From Cenococcum geophilum 1.58 (lineage: Eukaryota > Ascomycota > Dothideomycetes > Gloniales > Gloniaceae): 64,000 bases of DNA. The stretch covers positions 1,054,001 to 1,118,000 of the forward strand of contig KV748181.1 of the NCBI GenBank assembly GCA_001692895.1, read 5' to 3'. Made by a program: the position numbers and the translations under genes. Within the stretch, counting starts at the first letter, position 1. Every line of letters begins with the position of its first letter. Shown here piece after piece: positions 12,244 through 24,769 of the stretch. The notes beneath the pieces are model-generated. The model searched no databases and was not told the origin of the DNA. It saw only the letters and a list, made by a program, of their open reading frames with translations.

Positions 12244-15200
12244 TATTACAGCACTAGTAGAAAGTGGCAGAACTTAGTTGGCAGAACTTGGTAGAACTTC
12301 GCACCAGCAAGTTACCACAAATTGCCGCATATTGCGGTTACGTAACGCGAAGATCTTATAAAACATCGAGTGGCGCTGCCCTTCTTCTCCTTTCCTTTTC
12401 CTAGCTTTAGATTCTCGTTTATAGACAATCTAATTATATAGGCTTGCGTCCCTCTTACTATACTTATATCTTAATTAACTAAGTCGCTAACATTATCTAA
12501 AGCTTATTCTACTCTCTTTTCCTAAAAAGGAACTTAAATATATCTATAAGACTATAAATAGGATAAGAACATAGAATAAGACCCTAAGGATATTACTAGG
12601 ACTATAAGGACAGGACCTAAAGGAAAAGAATAGAACCCTAAGGAAAGGACCTATAAGACACGCATAGACTAGAACCCCCTAAAGAAATTACCCAGAATTA
12701 CTTAATACCCCTACCACCATACTATAAAACATAGTAGCAGGTAAAGCAGCTATAGGACCCTTAAATACCTTAGACAAAGAAACAATTAATATTTCAACCC
12801 CTTAGGCGAAGCTTGCGGCAGCTAATACTAAAATTAAACGACTGCGAGAGCTACCTAAAGCTAGAGATACCCCTATATTTAATAATAAGTTATTATTAGA
12901 TAACTAAAGACTTACTATAGTCCTTTAGGCCCTATTTTAGCGCCTTAATGGATTTACCGAGGCCTGTATAGCACCGAAGCAGTTAGTAAAGGTCGCGGAT
13001 CCCTCGCTACTTATAGATGGAATAGACCTAATATTTAATAACTGGAAGCTTTAATTACGGGATAAGCTTAAAGTTAATGCTAACTACTTTCCTACCCCCT
13101 AAGCTAAGATGGNNTANNTCTTTAGCNGTACTNGCGGAGACGCNTAAATNTATTTACGCCTATAATANACTAAANACTTAGNAAACCCCTTTATCTCTAA
13201 AGAAGAAATAATTAAATACTTATCTTCTATTTATAAAGACCCTTTTAAAGTATAAAACGCCCGCCTTAGCTATAAAAGCCTAAATATAAAACAACGAAGA
13301 CCTTTTTAGCCTTTTAGACCCGCTTTTTATACCTAGCCGAATAGGCCTAGATCCCCTAGGAAGACCTACTACTAAACCTCTTCGATAAGCTTACTCTAAA
13401 CCTATAACGGGCCGTATTACTAGCTTATACCATAGTATAGATATTAAAGGAACTTACGGACTATTGCCTAGCTATTAACTAAGGCCTTTATTAAATTAAG
13501 GCACGCGCTAATTGGCTAAAAACTAGAAACCTTATAAACCAGGCTATAAGTACTATAAGAACGGCCTATAGTGCCCCGGCATAATTAATAACCCCTATAA
13601 TACTAGCCGCTTAGCCTATAGTTAACCTAGTAGCTAGCCGCGTAGCTACCCCTACTATGGGTTTAGTATAGGCCCTTAGCAATTAAGGAGCTTACTTCTT
13701 ATACGGTTAACCTAGCTACCCTATAAGAAACTGCCTAATAAAGGCAAAGATAAATAAGATTCTATTAATTTAGGAGGATAATATAGAGTTAAAAAAAGAG
13801 GAACCTTAGGGGAAGACTCCTCCCTAGGGTTAAAAGAAATTAATATGTTATATATTAATCTAGGTCAGCTAGTTAGTAAAAGAAGCTACGCTATCCCTTA
13901 TACTTTATTCTATAATAGATATTAAGTTTTAACCTTTACTTTAGCTAACTTAGGAGTAAATGCCTTTACCCTAATTAATATAAAGTACGCTATAAAACTG
14001 GCTAACTTTTTAAATACGCCTTTAGAAGAACTTCCTAAGCTAATTCCTATTTATAGGTATAACGGATAGGTAGGACTACCTATTACGACTATATTATGGA
14101 TTTACCTTTATATTAACGGACGAAGGTAATATAATATCCCCTTCCTTATTACGGACCTAGGAAGCTATAATATAATTTTAAAGAGAAAATAGCTAGCCTA
14201 TTTAGGCTTATAGCTAGATATATAGAGTAGACGGCTTATTTAGCCCAAAACCCTACCCCTAACTCCTTCCTTTATAAAAGAAATTAGTATTATAATAGAA
14301 AATCTTATACGGCCCTAGATTAATACTATTTACTAGGCCGATGCTATACGTAGGAACTAGGCCTTTAAGAAAGATATATAGCTTAATCCGTAACGGATCC
14401 GTATATTATGCCGCCCCTAAACTACCTATATTACGCTACCCGTATTAAAGACCTAGAAAGTTAATAATAACCTAAAAAAGCCCCCTATGGAGAGCTTAGG
14501 CCCTATATAGCTATAAAGAACAGTAAGAAACGTTAAATACTATACTAAACTAATAAATTAAAGGAATAACTTATAAAAGATAGAGTAGGAGCTAAGAAAG
14601 ATTATAAACCCTAGACCGTAAAATACGGTTTAATAAACGGCTATAAGGAAACCTACGGACCCCCTACTAGTTAATATCTACTATATTAGCGCTATAGGTT
14701 TCTGCTAAAACTTAGTCTAGCCTAACGCTATTGCTTTTATAACTAGCTTATATAAAATTAACTAAATACTTAAGGAAAAAAAAGTAAGCTTAGTGGATAG
14801 GAAAGCGAGCTTATAGACAAGAAGCTAGTAGAATAGAAACTACCCTATTAATACTAAAAGTTTAAGGACGTATTCTCTAAGGTAGTATCTAATATACTTC
14901 CACTGTATTAACCGTATAACTATAAGATCGAGATTAAATTAGACAAGGAAAACGCCCTTAGCTATACCCCCCTCCGTAAACAATCTATTGCCAAGTTATA
15001 GGCCACTAAGTAGTACCTTGTTAATAACCTAGTAAAGGGGTTTATTAAGCCTAGCCAGGCCCCTTTTACCTCCCCTATTTTCTTTATAAAAAAGCTAAAT
15101 AGAGGACTTTATTTCTGTATTAACTACTATAAGCTTAATAATATAACCCGTAAAGACCGTTATCCGCTGCCCCTACTTAATAAGACACTAGCCCAAATAA

Positions 15201-16319
15201 ATAGAGCTAAGGTATTTATAAAGCTTAATATCTGTTAGGCTTTCTATTAAATTAGAATAAACCCCAGATCTATAAATCTTACTATATTTTAGACTTAATA
15301 TAGATTATATAAGTATAAAGTACTTCCTTTTAGACTGACTAATAGACTGGCTACGTACTAACAATATATAAATAATATACTCTTTAACTACCTCAACGAC
15401 TTCTGCACGGCCTACCTAGATAATATTATAATTTACTCTAAGAATACGTTAGAATATAAGGAGCACATCTATAAGGTCCTATAACGACTCTATAAAGCTA
15501 GCCTCTAAGCTAATATTAAGAAGTTAGAATTTAGTATAAAGCGTATAAAGTACTTAGGGTTTATTATTAATATAGACGGAATTAAGGCTAACCCGGAAAG
15601 AACGGCTGTAATTAATTAGTAGGAACTACTACGGACTATAAAAGGGATAAAGTTATTTTTAGGCTTTTATAACTTCTACTAACGTTTTATTAAGAACTAT
15701 AGCAAAATTATTTAGCCCCTTAGCCGCCTTACTATAAAGAACCAGCCCTTTTACTTTAATACCGTATGTAAGCAGGCTTTTAATAAGCTTAAAAAACAAC
15801 TGGTCTCCGCTCCCTTACTTACCTACTTTAACCTAAAACGGCCCTTAATGCTAAAAATAGATGCCTTAGATAGTATTATTGCTGGCGTTTATTCCTAGAA
15901 GCAAACGGATGGAGAATAGTACCCTATTACTTACTACTTAAAGACTATAATAGATGCTAAGCTAAACTACCTAATCCACGCTAAAGAAATATTGGCTATT
16001 ATCTCTAGCTTTTAGCACTAGCGAGTATAGCTAAAAGGGACCCCTAAGCCTATTTAGGTAGTTTCGGATTATAAGGCCCTAGAATACTTTATAATAACTA
16101 AGGCCCTTATAGCCTAGTAAGTACGCTAGGTAGACATTCTATTTTAGTTTAACTTCCTAATTATATATAGGCTAGGCGCCACTAACCGTACGGACGCTCT
16201 TATAAGATATAAACAGGACCTAAATAACTAGATGGCCGTAAAGATCTTATTATAGTCCTAGACGCTACTATAACCAGAATACCTTAACCCTTAGATATAG
16301 GAAGAACTAAGTACTAAAT

Positions 16320-19300
16320 CTTTAAGCGCTAAGATATGTCCTATAATAATATCGTTAAGGTATACTATAATAAACTTATTAAGGTATTCTCCTAATATAC
16401 TATTAATTCGTTTCTAGAATATTACTAGTGCGTTTATAAGCCTAAATTGTATAACTAATAGTTTATATAGTCCTTCCTTTAACCTAAAGGCTGCCTTTTA
16501 TTTATTGCCTTCCTTAATTCTAATCTAATGGTATGCCTATCTTAGATCTATCTTTATAAAGATTTGCGCATTACCTATTTAATCCTAAATCTTGCTAATT
16601 AAGGGTAAAGGATACCTATTTTTTTTTAAGTAATGCTATTTAACTGCCTATAGTTAATACATAACCTAAGTTTTCTGTTCTTCATTGGTATAAATAATAC
16701 TGGATATCCTGCTAATAATTATAATAGTCTAATATATCCCTTTTATAAGTTCTCCTAGACAAACTCTTTAAGTACTCTTAACTTTTCTTAAGTAAGCTTA
16801 TAGGTTAGAAAGAACCTTAAACTTATTCCTGGTTCTAACTCTACCTTATAGTTCTATACTATATAATCTGCCAGCTTTTTACTTTTTAGGCTCTATAGCT
16901 TTTTGCTATACTTATAAGATCTCTTTAGTATATAACTTAAGCCTTACTTAGTCTCTTTATATATCGCTCTAACTTAGTTTACTATTACGTCTTACGGCGT
17001 TAAGTATCCCTAATATCGACCTAACCTATAATCCAATCGATCTTTAGATTGTATTTCTATAACTAAGGTATACCTAATACTGCCTTATTTTGTCCTAATA
17101 GTAGGATATTAAAAGATATCTCAATTTATCTCCCTTTAATGGTTATTTAAATAGGTCCTATTTTAATATTAATAATCCCTCCTCTATAGGTTATTAGATC
17201 TCCTAAAATTATAACTAAAAGGTAAGGTTGTTCCTTCTGTCTGTAAGGTAATCCTATTCTTTTAACTACTATTAGTAAGATATAGTTTCTTATTACTCTA
17301 CTATCTATTAGTGCTTTAAACTACTAATCTTACTATTTAACTTATAAATTTAGGTATTGTCCTTAAATTCCTTTAAGGGTCTAAGGCTCTACTACTAGTT
17401 CCCTCTAGTCCTATAGGCCTCTACTTTTCCTAACTATTAGCTGCTTAATCCTTATATACTTGGCTTATTCTTTAGCTAATACCTAGTTCGCTTTTTATCC
17501 TCTATATACTATAACACGTATTCTTTAGATATTTCTACTACTGTTATCTATCTAAGCATTTTTCTATAAGGAATCTTCTTAGTTAAAGTATAAAGTCTTC
17601 TAACTTCTAAACTTCTACTAGATGCCATCTATATATATACTTAGTATTTCTATATTATTGCTTATCTAGCGCCTAATATATTCTTATAGGGTACTTCTAA
17701 TTCTTCTTTTTCGGATTTTTGTATCTATTGTATATATTATCTATATATGCAATCTATAATAGCGTATAATATACTAGGTACTTTAGGTTAACTCTTAACT
17801 TATTTTTATCCTTAAGTTTAAACCTTTACCTTATTAATTTAAATATTGCGACTTTGTTTATAGGTACTAAGATTTGCCTCTTACTTCTCTAGTCCTCTAA
17901 TTATTCCTCTAAATCCTTTAATATTATAATTAAGGCTCCTTTAATATGACTTATAGCCTTCTCTATAATTAGGTGGTTTTAGATAACTTACTTATCTAAC
18001 TATATATAGAAATCTTCCCACTTATTATTGTGTTGCTATCTATACCACTTTTAATATAACTATTAGAGTATATACGGCTTATCTATAAAGAAATATCTTT
18101 TTATTACTATATTATAATAGCCTTTTATATATTATTTTTTAAACTTAATAGGGATTTCTATATCCTTTTTATCTTCTAGTTTAGTAAGCTACTTAGCTCT
18201 TAGCGTGCCTGCCTTAGGCCTATTAGTAATTCTTTATATAGGTGCTCTGTCCCTTATATAACCTAGTATACTAGTCCGTTAATCTAGTTTCTATTCTTAC
18301 TATATAAGGATTCTCTGTCTAAATTCCTCTATACTTTCTTTTGGTTTTCGCCTTATAAGTAGATCCTTAAAGTCTTCTTACTTCTTAATCTTGGTTTGTT
18401 TAATAGTCCTTATTTATATTTAGAAATTTTAGTCCTATAGGATTCTTAATCCTAGGCTTGCTTCTTTCTTAAGCTTAGCTCTAAACTTAGTCTAACTAGG
18501 CTTCTATAGTGTTCTTATCTCATTTTAAGAATCTTAAATCTTACTTATCTTACTTTAAGAGTCTTATGCCTTTAGGAAACTATATCCCGAGCTTATTTAT
18601 ATATTACTAAACTAAGCCGTTACTCTGCTTTATTGGTTGTTATCCGTTATAGGTCCTTAAGCTTACCTTATTCTATTTTAGAAATCTTAGTTATCTTTTA
18701 TCTCTTCTTAAGAATTTTAAGCTTATGGCCCTTTACCTTTATTGGGTACCAAAGTAGTTTATTATCTTATAAAGCGATAGACATTATATCTAATGGGGTC
18801 TTAGTCCCTACTAATGTTCTCTATTCCGTAGTAGAATTATCCTTTACCTCTTTTATAATATTTTTAAGGTCTGCACGCTTCTAGTAAGCTACCTTTATTG
18901 CCTTATTATTACTAAATACTTCGCCTATATTAAATTTATCGTCCTTAATATCCAATCTACGAGATGGTTCGTTAGTTCCTCTAAACTCTAATAATTTTGG
19001 CTCCTATAGCTAATAGCTTGCGCTATACTTAGCGTCTTTATAAATTTAGTATGCGTTGTTATAATAAAATATAAAACTTCTAATTAAATATTCTTTTGTT
19101 CCTTATAGTACACTATTATCCCCCTATGCATATATGTCTTCTACTAGTCTTGTTCCTTTTACTATATAGTAACTCTAACTACTTCTTTAGTCTTTAACGT
19201 AATAACCCTATTTTCCGCAATTTATATAAGCTCCTTCTTTAAACCATTTTTCTTATTATGGAGTCCGCCTAAACGTCTTCTGCTACTAAGATCTCTAGTT

Positions 19301-20490
19301 TAGCCTCTGCTTTTTAGATCTTTAATTACTTAATCCTTATCCTCTAGGTTTCTATAGTTATTTATTCTATTTTCTATTTTTTTTAGTACTACTTAGGTCT
19401 ATTGGCTCTACGCCATACTATAGTTTCTAACTTTAACTTTAACTTTATTATTACGTGCCTTGCGCCTTATACGACTATAGAACTCTATTCTAACCCTTCT
19501 TAGTCTGCTCTCTTTAGTAGATCCTATTATTAATCTTAATTGCTTAATTAATTAATTCCCTAAGAGTATCCGTATCTTCTATTAGAATAATTATATCCTA
19601 GACTTTTACCTTAAGTTCCTATTTGTGCTGTGCTATAAGCGCCTTATTATTCCATTTAACCTATAGAGCTAATGTTTAAAATTACGTCGTATACTTAATT
19701 ATTAAGGTTTATTATACTAAGTTTTAAAGCTTTTATTTTACCATGGTAGTTGCTTTTAGGTCCTAAATATTTGCGTTAATTGTTCCGTAAACCTATTCTA
19801 ACTAGCAAATATATATCGCACATCTTAGTTAGTAGTTATTATGCTATATTCCTATATCTCTATAAGATATGGTTTAAACCACTTAAGTGCCCTCCCTATT
19901 AGGAATAGTCCTATATAGGCTACTTAGTTAATAGATATTGCTAGTTTCGCTCCCTCTTGTATAACCTTAAAGTGCATTTATATAAGGAATCCTTTAAGCT
20001 TTAACTTATCCCCTAAGAATCGCTTAATAAATAGTAGCTTAACGTTTACTATTCCGATCCTATTAATCCTTTCTTTAAGTATCCTATTATTGTCTATTAA
20101 TTAATTAACCATTTCTTATAATTGTTCTGCTGTAACTAGTTATAAGTTAGTATGTGCTATACTAGTATTATTACCTAATCTTAAAGTAGTTGCTGCCGTT
20201 AATAGCGTTATAGCTAGTGCTTTTAGTGGCATATTATTCGACTTTATTAATACCGTAACCTTGGTAGTAAATGTATAATAAAGCCTTATAGCAGGAACTA
20301 CGGTAGACTTATTAATGGGCTAGGTATATAGGTAAATAAGAAGTTAATAATATAATAATAACTAGTAGAGTGGTTACCTAACAGATTAACTCCAATTATA
20401 TTCTAAGATTTACTATAAAGGAGAGAACTATCTAGGTAGGGACTATGGTCCTTTAAATATACAACCGTACTCCTAAGAAATCTCCTTTAT
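16320..20490 (-). mobile_element. RIP-degraded Ty3/gypsy remnant B inside element C
   Basis: Second copy of the family of remnant A, uninterrupted and somewhat less decayed. On the minus strand 16,780-16,320 gives RT motifs (KGYIR, AGYPVLFIP, LRLCINYRQLN, FRLKEGLY, and YLND for YLDD). Gag and leader follow towards 20,490. Sequence left of the RT (RNase H, integrase and the 3' LTR) is missing. Because it retains the sequence across the nested insertion point, it serves as the empty-site reference for remnant A. Confidence 0.78.
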
Positions 20491-22481
20491 ATATAATGTA
20501 CGCATAGTATATAAGGTACATAAGTTCCTCCTATTCCTCTTATTTAATACGTAGCATATTATATAACCTTAGTTACTATTCCTCGTTATATAGTTCTACC
20601 GGCTCTATTCTAGACCGTGCCTCGATTAACTAACTAGCTACTTTCGACTCCTCTCCTAGTAGTCGTAATATCGTACTTAAAGCGTCCGTAACATTCTTTA
20701 AAGGTTAGGCCTGCCCTATATTACTACTAAAATACCTACGCTTTTAGTAACCCCCTAGCTTCCTACTAAAAGAGGTTTAGTTCCTTACTATATCTGTAGC
20801 GTTTAGAACTACTCGTTTAAAATCCGTATATATAGTAATCCACGATAGGGCTTTTACGCGCTTTATTTTATTATAAATTACTAGCTTAATTTTAGCCTAG
20901 ATAAACCTAATCTTCTTCTTCTTATAGATGCTACTGTTTTTATTTTTAAAGGGCTTTAGATCTATCTATTAAGTATAAGTTTCCATAAAGTTTATAAACT
21001 AGTAAAAGTTATAGCGGTTAAGCTATATCCTATTCCAAAATAGCTTTATATTATTATATTATACAATATATAAATCTTAAGTCTATTTCTTTAAGAAGGT
21101 TTATAACTATAGCAATATAGTAATTTACTCTTTATTAAGCTAATTAAGTGCAATCTAATTTAGTAATTAGTCTTTAATCTTACTAATAATCCAGCGTATA
21201 TACTCTTTAGTATTATCTTATATTATTAGCATTTTAAAGAAGTTATCTACCTCGTGAACCTAATTATCTAACTACTAGGCGTTAGGTCTATAGCGGAGTT
21301 CTAAACTACTAAAGGCCTTAGCTAGTTAGTTTATATCTTTTTTTTTTTTATAGCGTAGATAACTCTTTAAGTCTTCTATACCTTTTTAGGTAGGTACTAA
21401 GTAGCCCCTAGAAAGCCCTTAACCTTAGCTAAGTTATAAAAGATTTTATCTAGCCTAGATTAAGCTCTACTAGATTTAAACCTACCCCTAAAGGTTTCTA
21501 ATATATTTATTAGTAGCTCCTTTCCGTATAGCTTTTAAGAGCCTTATAGTAGCTTCCTAATATCTATTTTAAAGAGTATTAGTTTAGGGCTCTTAACTTT
21601 CCAACCTCGGCCTTAGGGAAGCTCTAGCTATAGAGGTAGTATTAATACTAGTAGCTAGTATAGATTTCCCTATAAGGCTTAAGTTTTAAGTTAATAGTTA
21701 GTTTAAATTACTTAAAGGGATAGGCCCGCTTAGCTTATAGGTAGTCTATATATTACTACTATACTAATTATAGGCCGGTAGTCTTCTAGGAGAGTTCTAG
21801 TTGGTTCCCTAGTTAAATATATTAGTATATTCCTCTAGCATCCCCAACCTAGGAAAAGATCTTAGATTTACCTTTAGCGCTTAATCTTTTAATTAGCCTA
21901 GGTAGGGCTAGAGGGGTTCTAGCTACTTTCTAGTAGTATTATAACCATTATAAAGGGTATTTATGTTTTTTTTAGCGTTACCGGTGACCATAAGTATATA
22001 AGAGTTTTTAAGCTCCTAGAGTATCTAGGTATTAGGGCTTATTTAGCCATCTTACCTAAAGGGTTATATTATTATAATCTCTTGCTATTAGAGGGACCTT
22101 TTTACCTTACCGTAACGGCTTTCTATAAGGTGCCCATAGAGTTTCCGTTTAGGTTATCGCGAGATTTTTAAGGGAGGATAGTAGTTATAAATAAAAAATA
22201 TATAAATAAACAATCTAGTCCTTAAAGCTAACTACCTTTCTAAAAAGAGTAGGAAGGATTTAAATGTAAGGGGACTTTGTAGATAGGGGGCTATAAGGAC
22301 ACGATTGGAACAGAATAGATTAGTGAGAGAGAGACAAATCCTTAAGGAGGTAAGGCCTCTAGAATTGTGGAGACTATATACTACGGGTATGTGCCTCTGG
22401 TACGTAACCGGCGACTATCTAAGGGGCGTCTAGGGGTTGTCCTAAGGGCATCCTAAGGTGTCTGCAATAATATCCCTTATA
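20491..22481 (-). mobile_element. 5' part of a further gypsy element (gag region plus LTR)
   Basis: A 217-bp LTR at 22,265-22,481 (tgtaaggggac ... tatcccttata) shares start, end and internal words with the LTRs at 2,330, 9,043 and 46,244. Left of it, 20,491-22,264 is AT-rich sequence with stops in all frames, in the position of leader and gag on the minus strand. No second LTR is present, so the rest has been lost or replaced by remnant B. I recognise no clear pol motif here. Confidence 0.6.
22265..22481 (-). repeat. gypsy LTR (single)
   Basis: 217 bp with a preserved TG start and a TA (from CA) end. It contains agagagacaaatcc, matching acagagacgaatcc of the nested-element LTRs. The bases on either side (ttaaa / cctag) are not a duplication, which fits an incomplete element. 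Confidence 0.75.
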
Positions 22482-23245
22482 CCTAGATAGTAGCCTATAC
22501 GAATTTAAAAAAGGCCTAGAAATTTATAGAATAGTAGGTAAATAAGTATAGGCGCGAACCCGACTTTACTATAGGTAATATAGTCTAGGTTATAACAAAG
22601 AACTAGAAGATAGAACGGCCTAGCTATAAGCTAAACTATTAAATAGTAGGACTATATAAGGTCCTTAAAAAGATAGGTAACTTATATAAAGTAAAGCTCC
22701 TAGATTTAATTAAGGTTTACCCCGTTTTCTTACTAGATAAGCTATAGAAAGCTATAAACGACTTATTACCCGGATAAAAGAATAAACCGCCCCTGCTAAT
22801 TTAAGTTAATAGCGACGATAAATAGGAAATTAAAGAAATACTAGCCTATAANCTTNTAAGGGGAACGNTAAANTATNNTNTTANTTNGNNAGGNTATAAC
22901 CTAGACCCTACNTAGTACCCTATATAAAACTTTATAGGTAGTCCCTATAAGCTTTAGGAGTTTTATAGCTGTTACCCTAACAAACCTAGACCGCTAAAAT
23001 ACCTAGATAAATAGATGGAATGCTAGCATAATAAAGACGATAAGCTACCGGAAGAGCATAAAGATAAGAACGTCCTATGGGTATAATAAGGACTATAAAG
23101 CCTAAGGGCAGGTTTTCTTAGAGGGGGGGGTAATGTTATAGTACTGGCAAGTTACCAGGCAGATTGCCGGCAAACTGCCGCAGATTGCGGTTATATAACG
23201 CAAGGTTATATAAAACCTCAAGCGGCACTGCCTGTCCTCCCCTCT

Positions 23246-24769
23246 GGTACGATATTGTCAAAGACGTTCACTGCCTATCCTCCCCTTAAATTTACACCCC
23301 CTAGCACGCAGTACTTAAGTTGAGAAAGGGAAGATGGAAACGGCAGAGGTAGAAGGAGGCTTAACGCGTTAATCGCGTCAGGAACGCGCCAAGACAACTA
23401 AGGCCCTTGAAAACAATAGTTATGAGAGCAATATAGAATATACGGTTTATGTGGCAGTAGTAGCCCCTAGTGTACCACGATTAAAGCGTATGAGGAAAAA
23501 ACTACGCCCTAAAGATTAAATAGGGTTAATAAGAAACCGCGTAATAGCTAAAAAGAGAGTAGAGCAACTGGTAATAATAGCCACTATAGTAAACTAATTA
23601 ATAACTAAGGAACACCAAAATCGAGATCCGACCCATACGGTCCTATGGGGGTTCCTTTCCGTCTTATCTTGCCCGTATGGTTAAGCTGAGAGTAAGGATC
23701 TTGTCTGTTACTGATGCAGCAGCGTTACGTTGTGGCTAGAGGGGGCCTTCGAATACTTAACCCTCGACGCCGTCAGAACAGCAGAGTTTTCACAGGCCTT
23801 GGCGCTAAGACTAGTTAAAAAGACGACTCCATAAAAGCGACCTCTGTACCCCCATACGGTGGAGCCTAGGAACCTAGCAGCTACTATTAATATTCTATTT
23901 AGATTGTGTTAATAGACTACTAGAGCAAACGCAGAGACGTATATATGGCTGCGCAGCGCCTGCGTAGCGACGTGGTAGTGGTGCAAAGACTTTTTACTAA
24001 GGGGTAAGCCTCAGCAAAAAGTTTAAACACTGCTACTACGTCTCTAACGTACATATTTAGACATTAAATCGACAAGTATTATTCCTTCGGCGTACCCTCT
24101 CCCTCCTACGAATACTATATACACTGTATAGCATCCACATACATACACACGTAATCCGCGCCCTAAGCGTAGCAGAGGCCCCCTATTTTAATATTATTCG
24201 GTAACCTAGGTATCTAGTTATAGGGATTAGGCCCCCTATTAAATATTAGAGTGTCCTCCTATACCTAATGTATAGGTATAAGGGCCTGGGTTTGGGCCCT
24301 AGGGCAAAAGCAATACTAAGTTATATACACCCCGTTATAGAAACCCTTTAATAGAGGAATAAATAAGAGACCTTAGTATGTAGGCCCGGGCGGAACGCAA
24401 GTGTTATTATTATTAGGAGATATTTATAGGAGACTTGGAAAAGGAGCTAGGGATAGGCATATAACTTAGATAAGCAATATACAGATATAGCAAAGATGGT
24501 TTAAATGGCAGATAGGGCAAGACAGGCATTTTAGACACTCCCGCATAAGGGGAGTCTCAAAGCAGCAACCTAATAGTGTTTTTCTCCTCCTGTTGATGTA
24601 GTACGAATGCTATCTAAAAGTATTACCTCTTACGTCTCCCCTGGAGGTTTTTTGTACACTTAAAAATGGGGTTTTTCTTAGATAAAGAGGTTTTTCCCAT
24701 AGGAATTAGTCTGTGTGGACCCATTAGGGGGACCAGGTCGGACGGTAAATTGAATCTTATATATATATA
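23246..24769. other. moderately AT-rich interval of unknown origin with foldback
   Basis: The interval is less RIP-altered than its flanks. Near 23,330-23,520 a plus-strand frame is open apart from one stop (words RQERAKTTKALENN and RLKRMRKKLRP), which suggests a decayed coding fragment that I do not recognise. An imperfect inverted repeat of about 34 bp lies at 23,969-24,002 and 24,009-24,042. A (ta)n tract lies at 24,757-24,774. Part of the interval may be the 5' leader of the LINE that follows. Confidence 0.45.

Larger units (their letters stand above)
12244..23245 (+). mobile_element. RIP-degraded Ty3/gypsy element C, interrupted by other gypsy pieces
   Basis: The left LTR begins near 12,244 (tattacagcactag) and may end near 12,492. 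The matching right LTR begins at 23,133 (tgttatagtactgg), just after a polypurine tract with a G run at 23,121-23,130. The plus-strand frame shows gag near 12,800-13,800, RT near 14,930-15,560 (YLDN in place of YLDD near 15,420) and RNase H near 15,840-16,230 (words KEILAIISSF, VSDYKALEYF). The integrase core is absent. After an interruption (about 16,315-22,490) the frame resumes with the integrase tail and a chromodomain-like segment at 22,540-22,980. Many in-frame stops and some Ns (13,112-13,183; 22,852-22,912) occur. The right LTR is truncated after about 110 bp. Confidence 0.8.

Noticed and set aside
11398-18884. Open frames of 60-83 codons in the AT-rich block (11,398-11,580 and 18,633-18,884)
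   Set aside because: They lie out of register with the retroelement coding strand, have no domains and low-complexity composition, and are expected by chance.
23330-23520. Host gene in the less AT-rich island
   Set aside because: One frame is largely open and basic, but it has a stop, no start and no recognised domain, and lies between transposons. A transposon relic is more likely.
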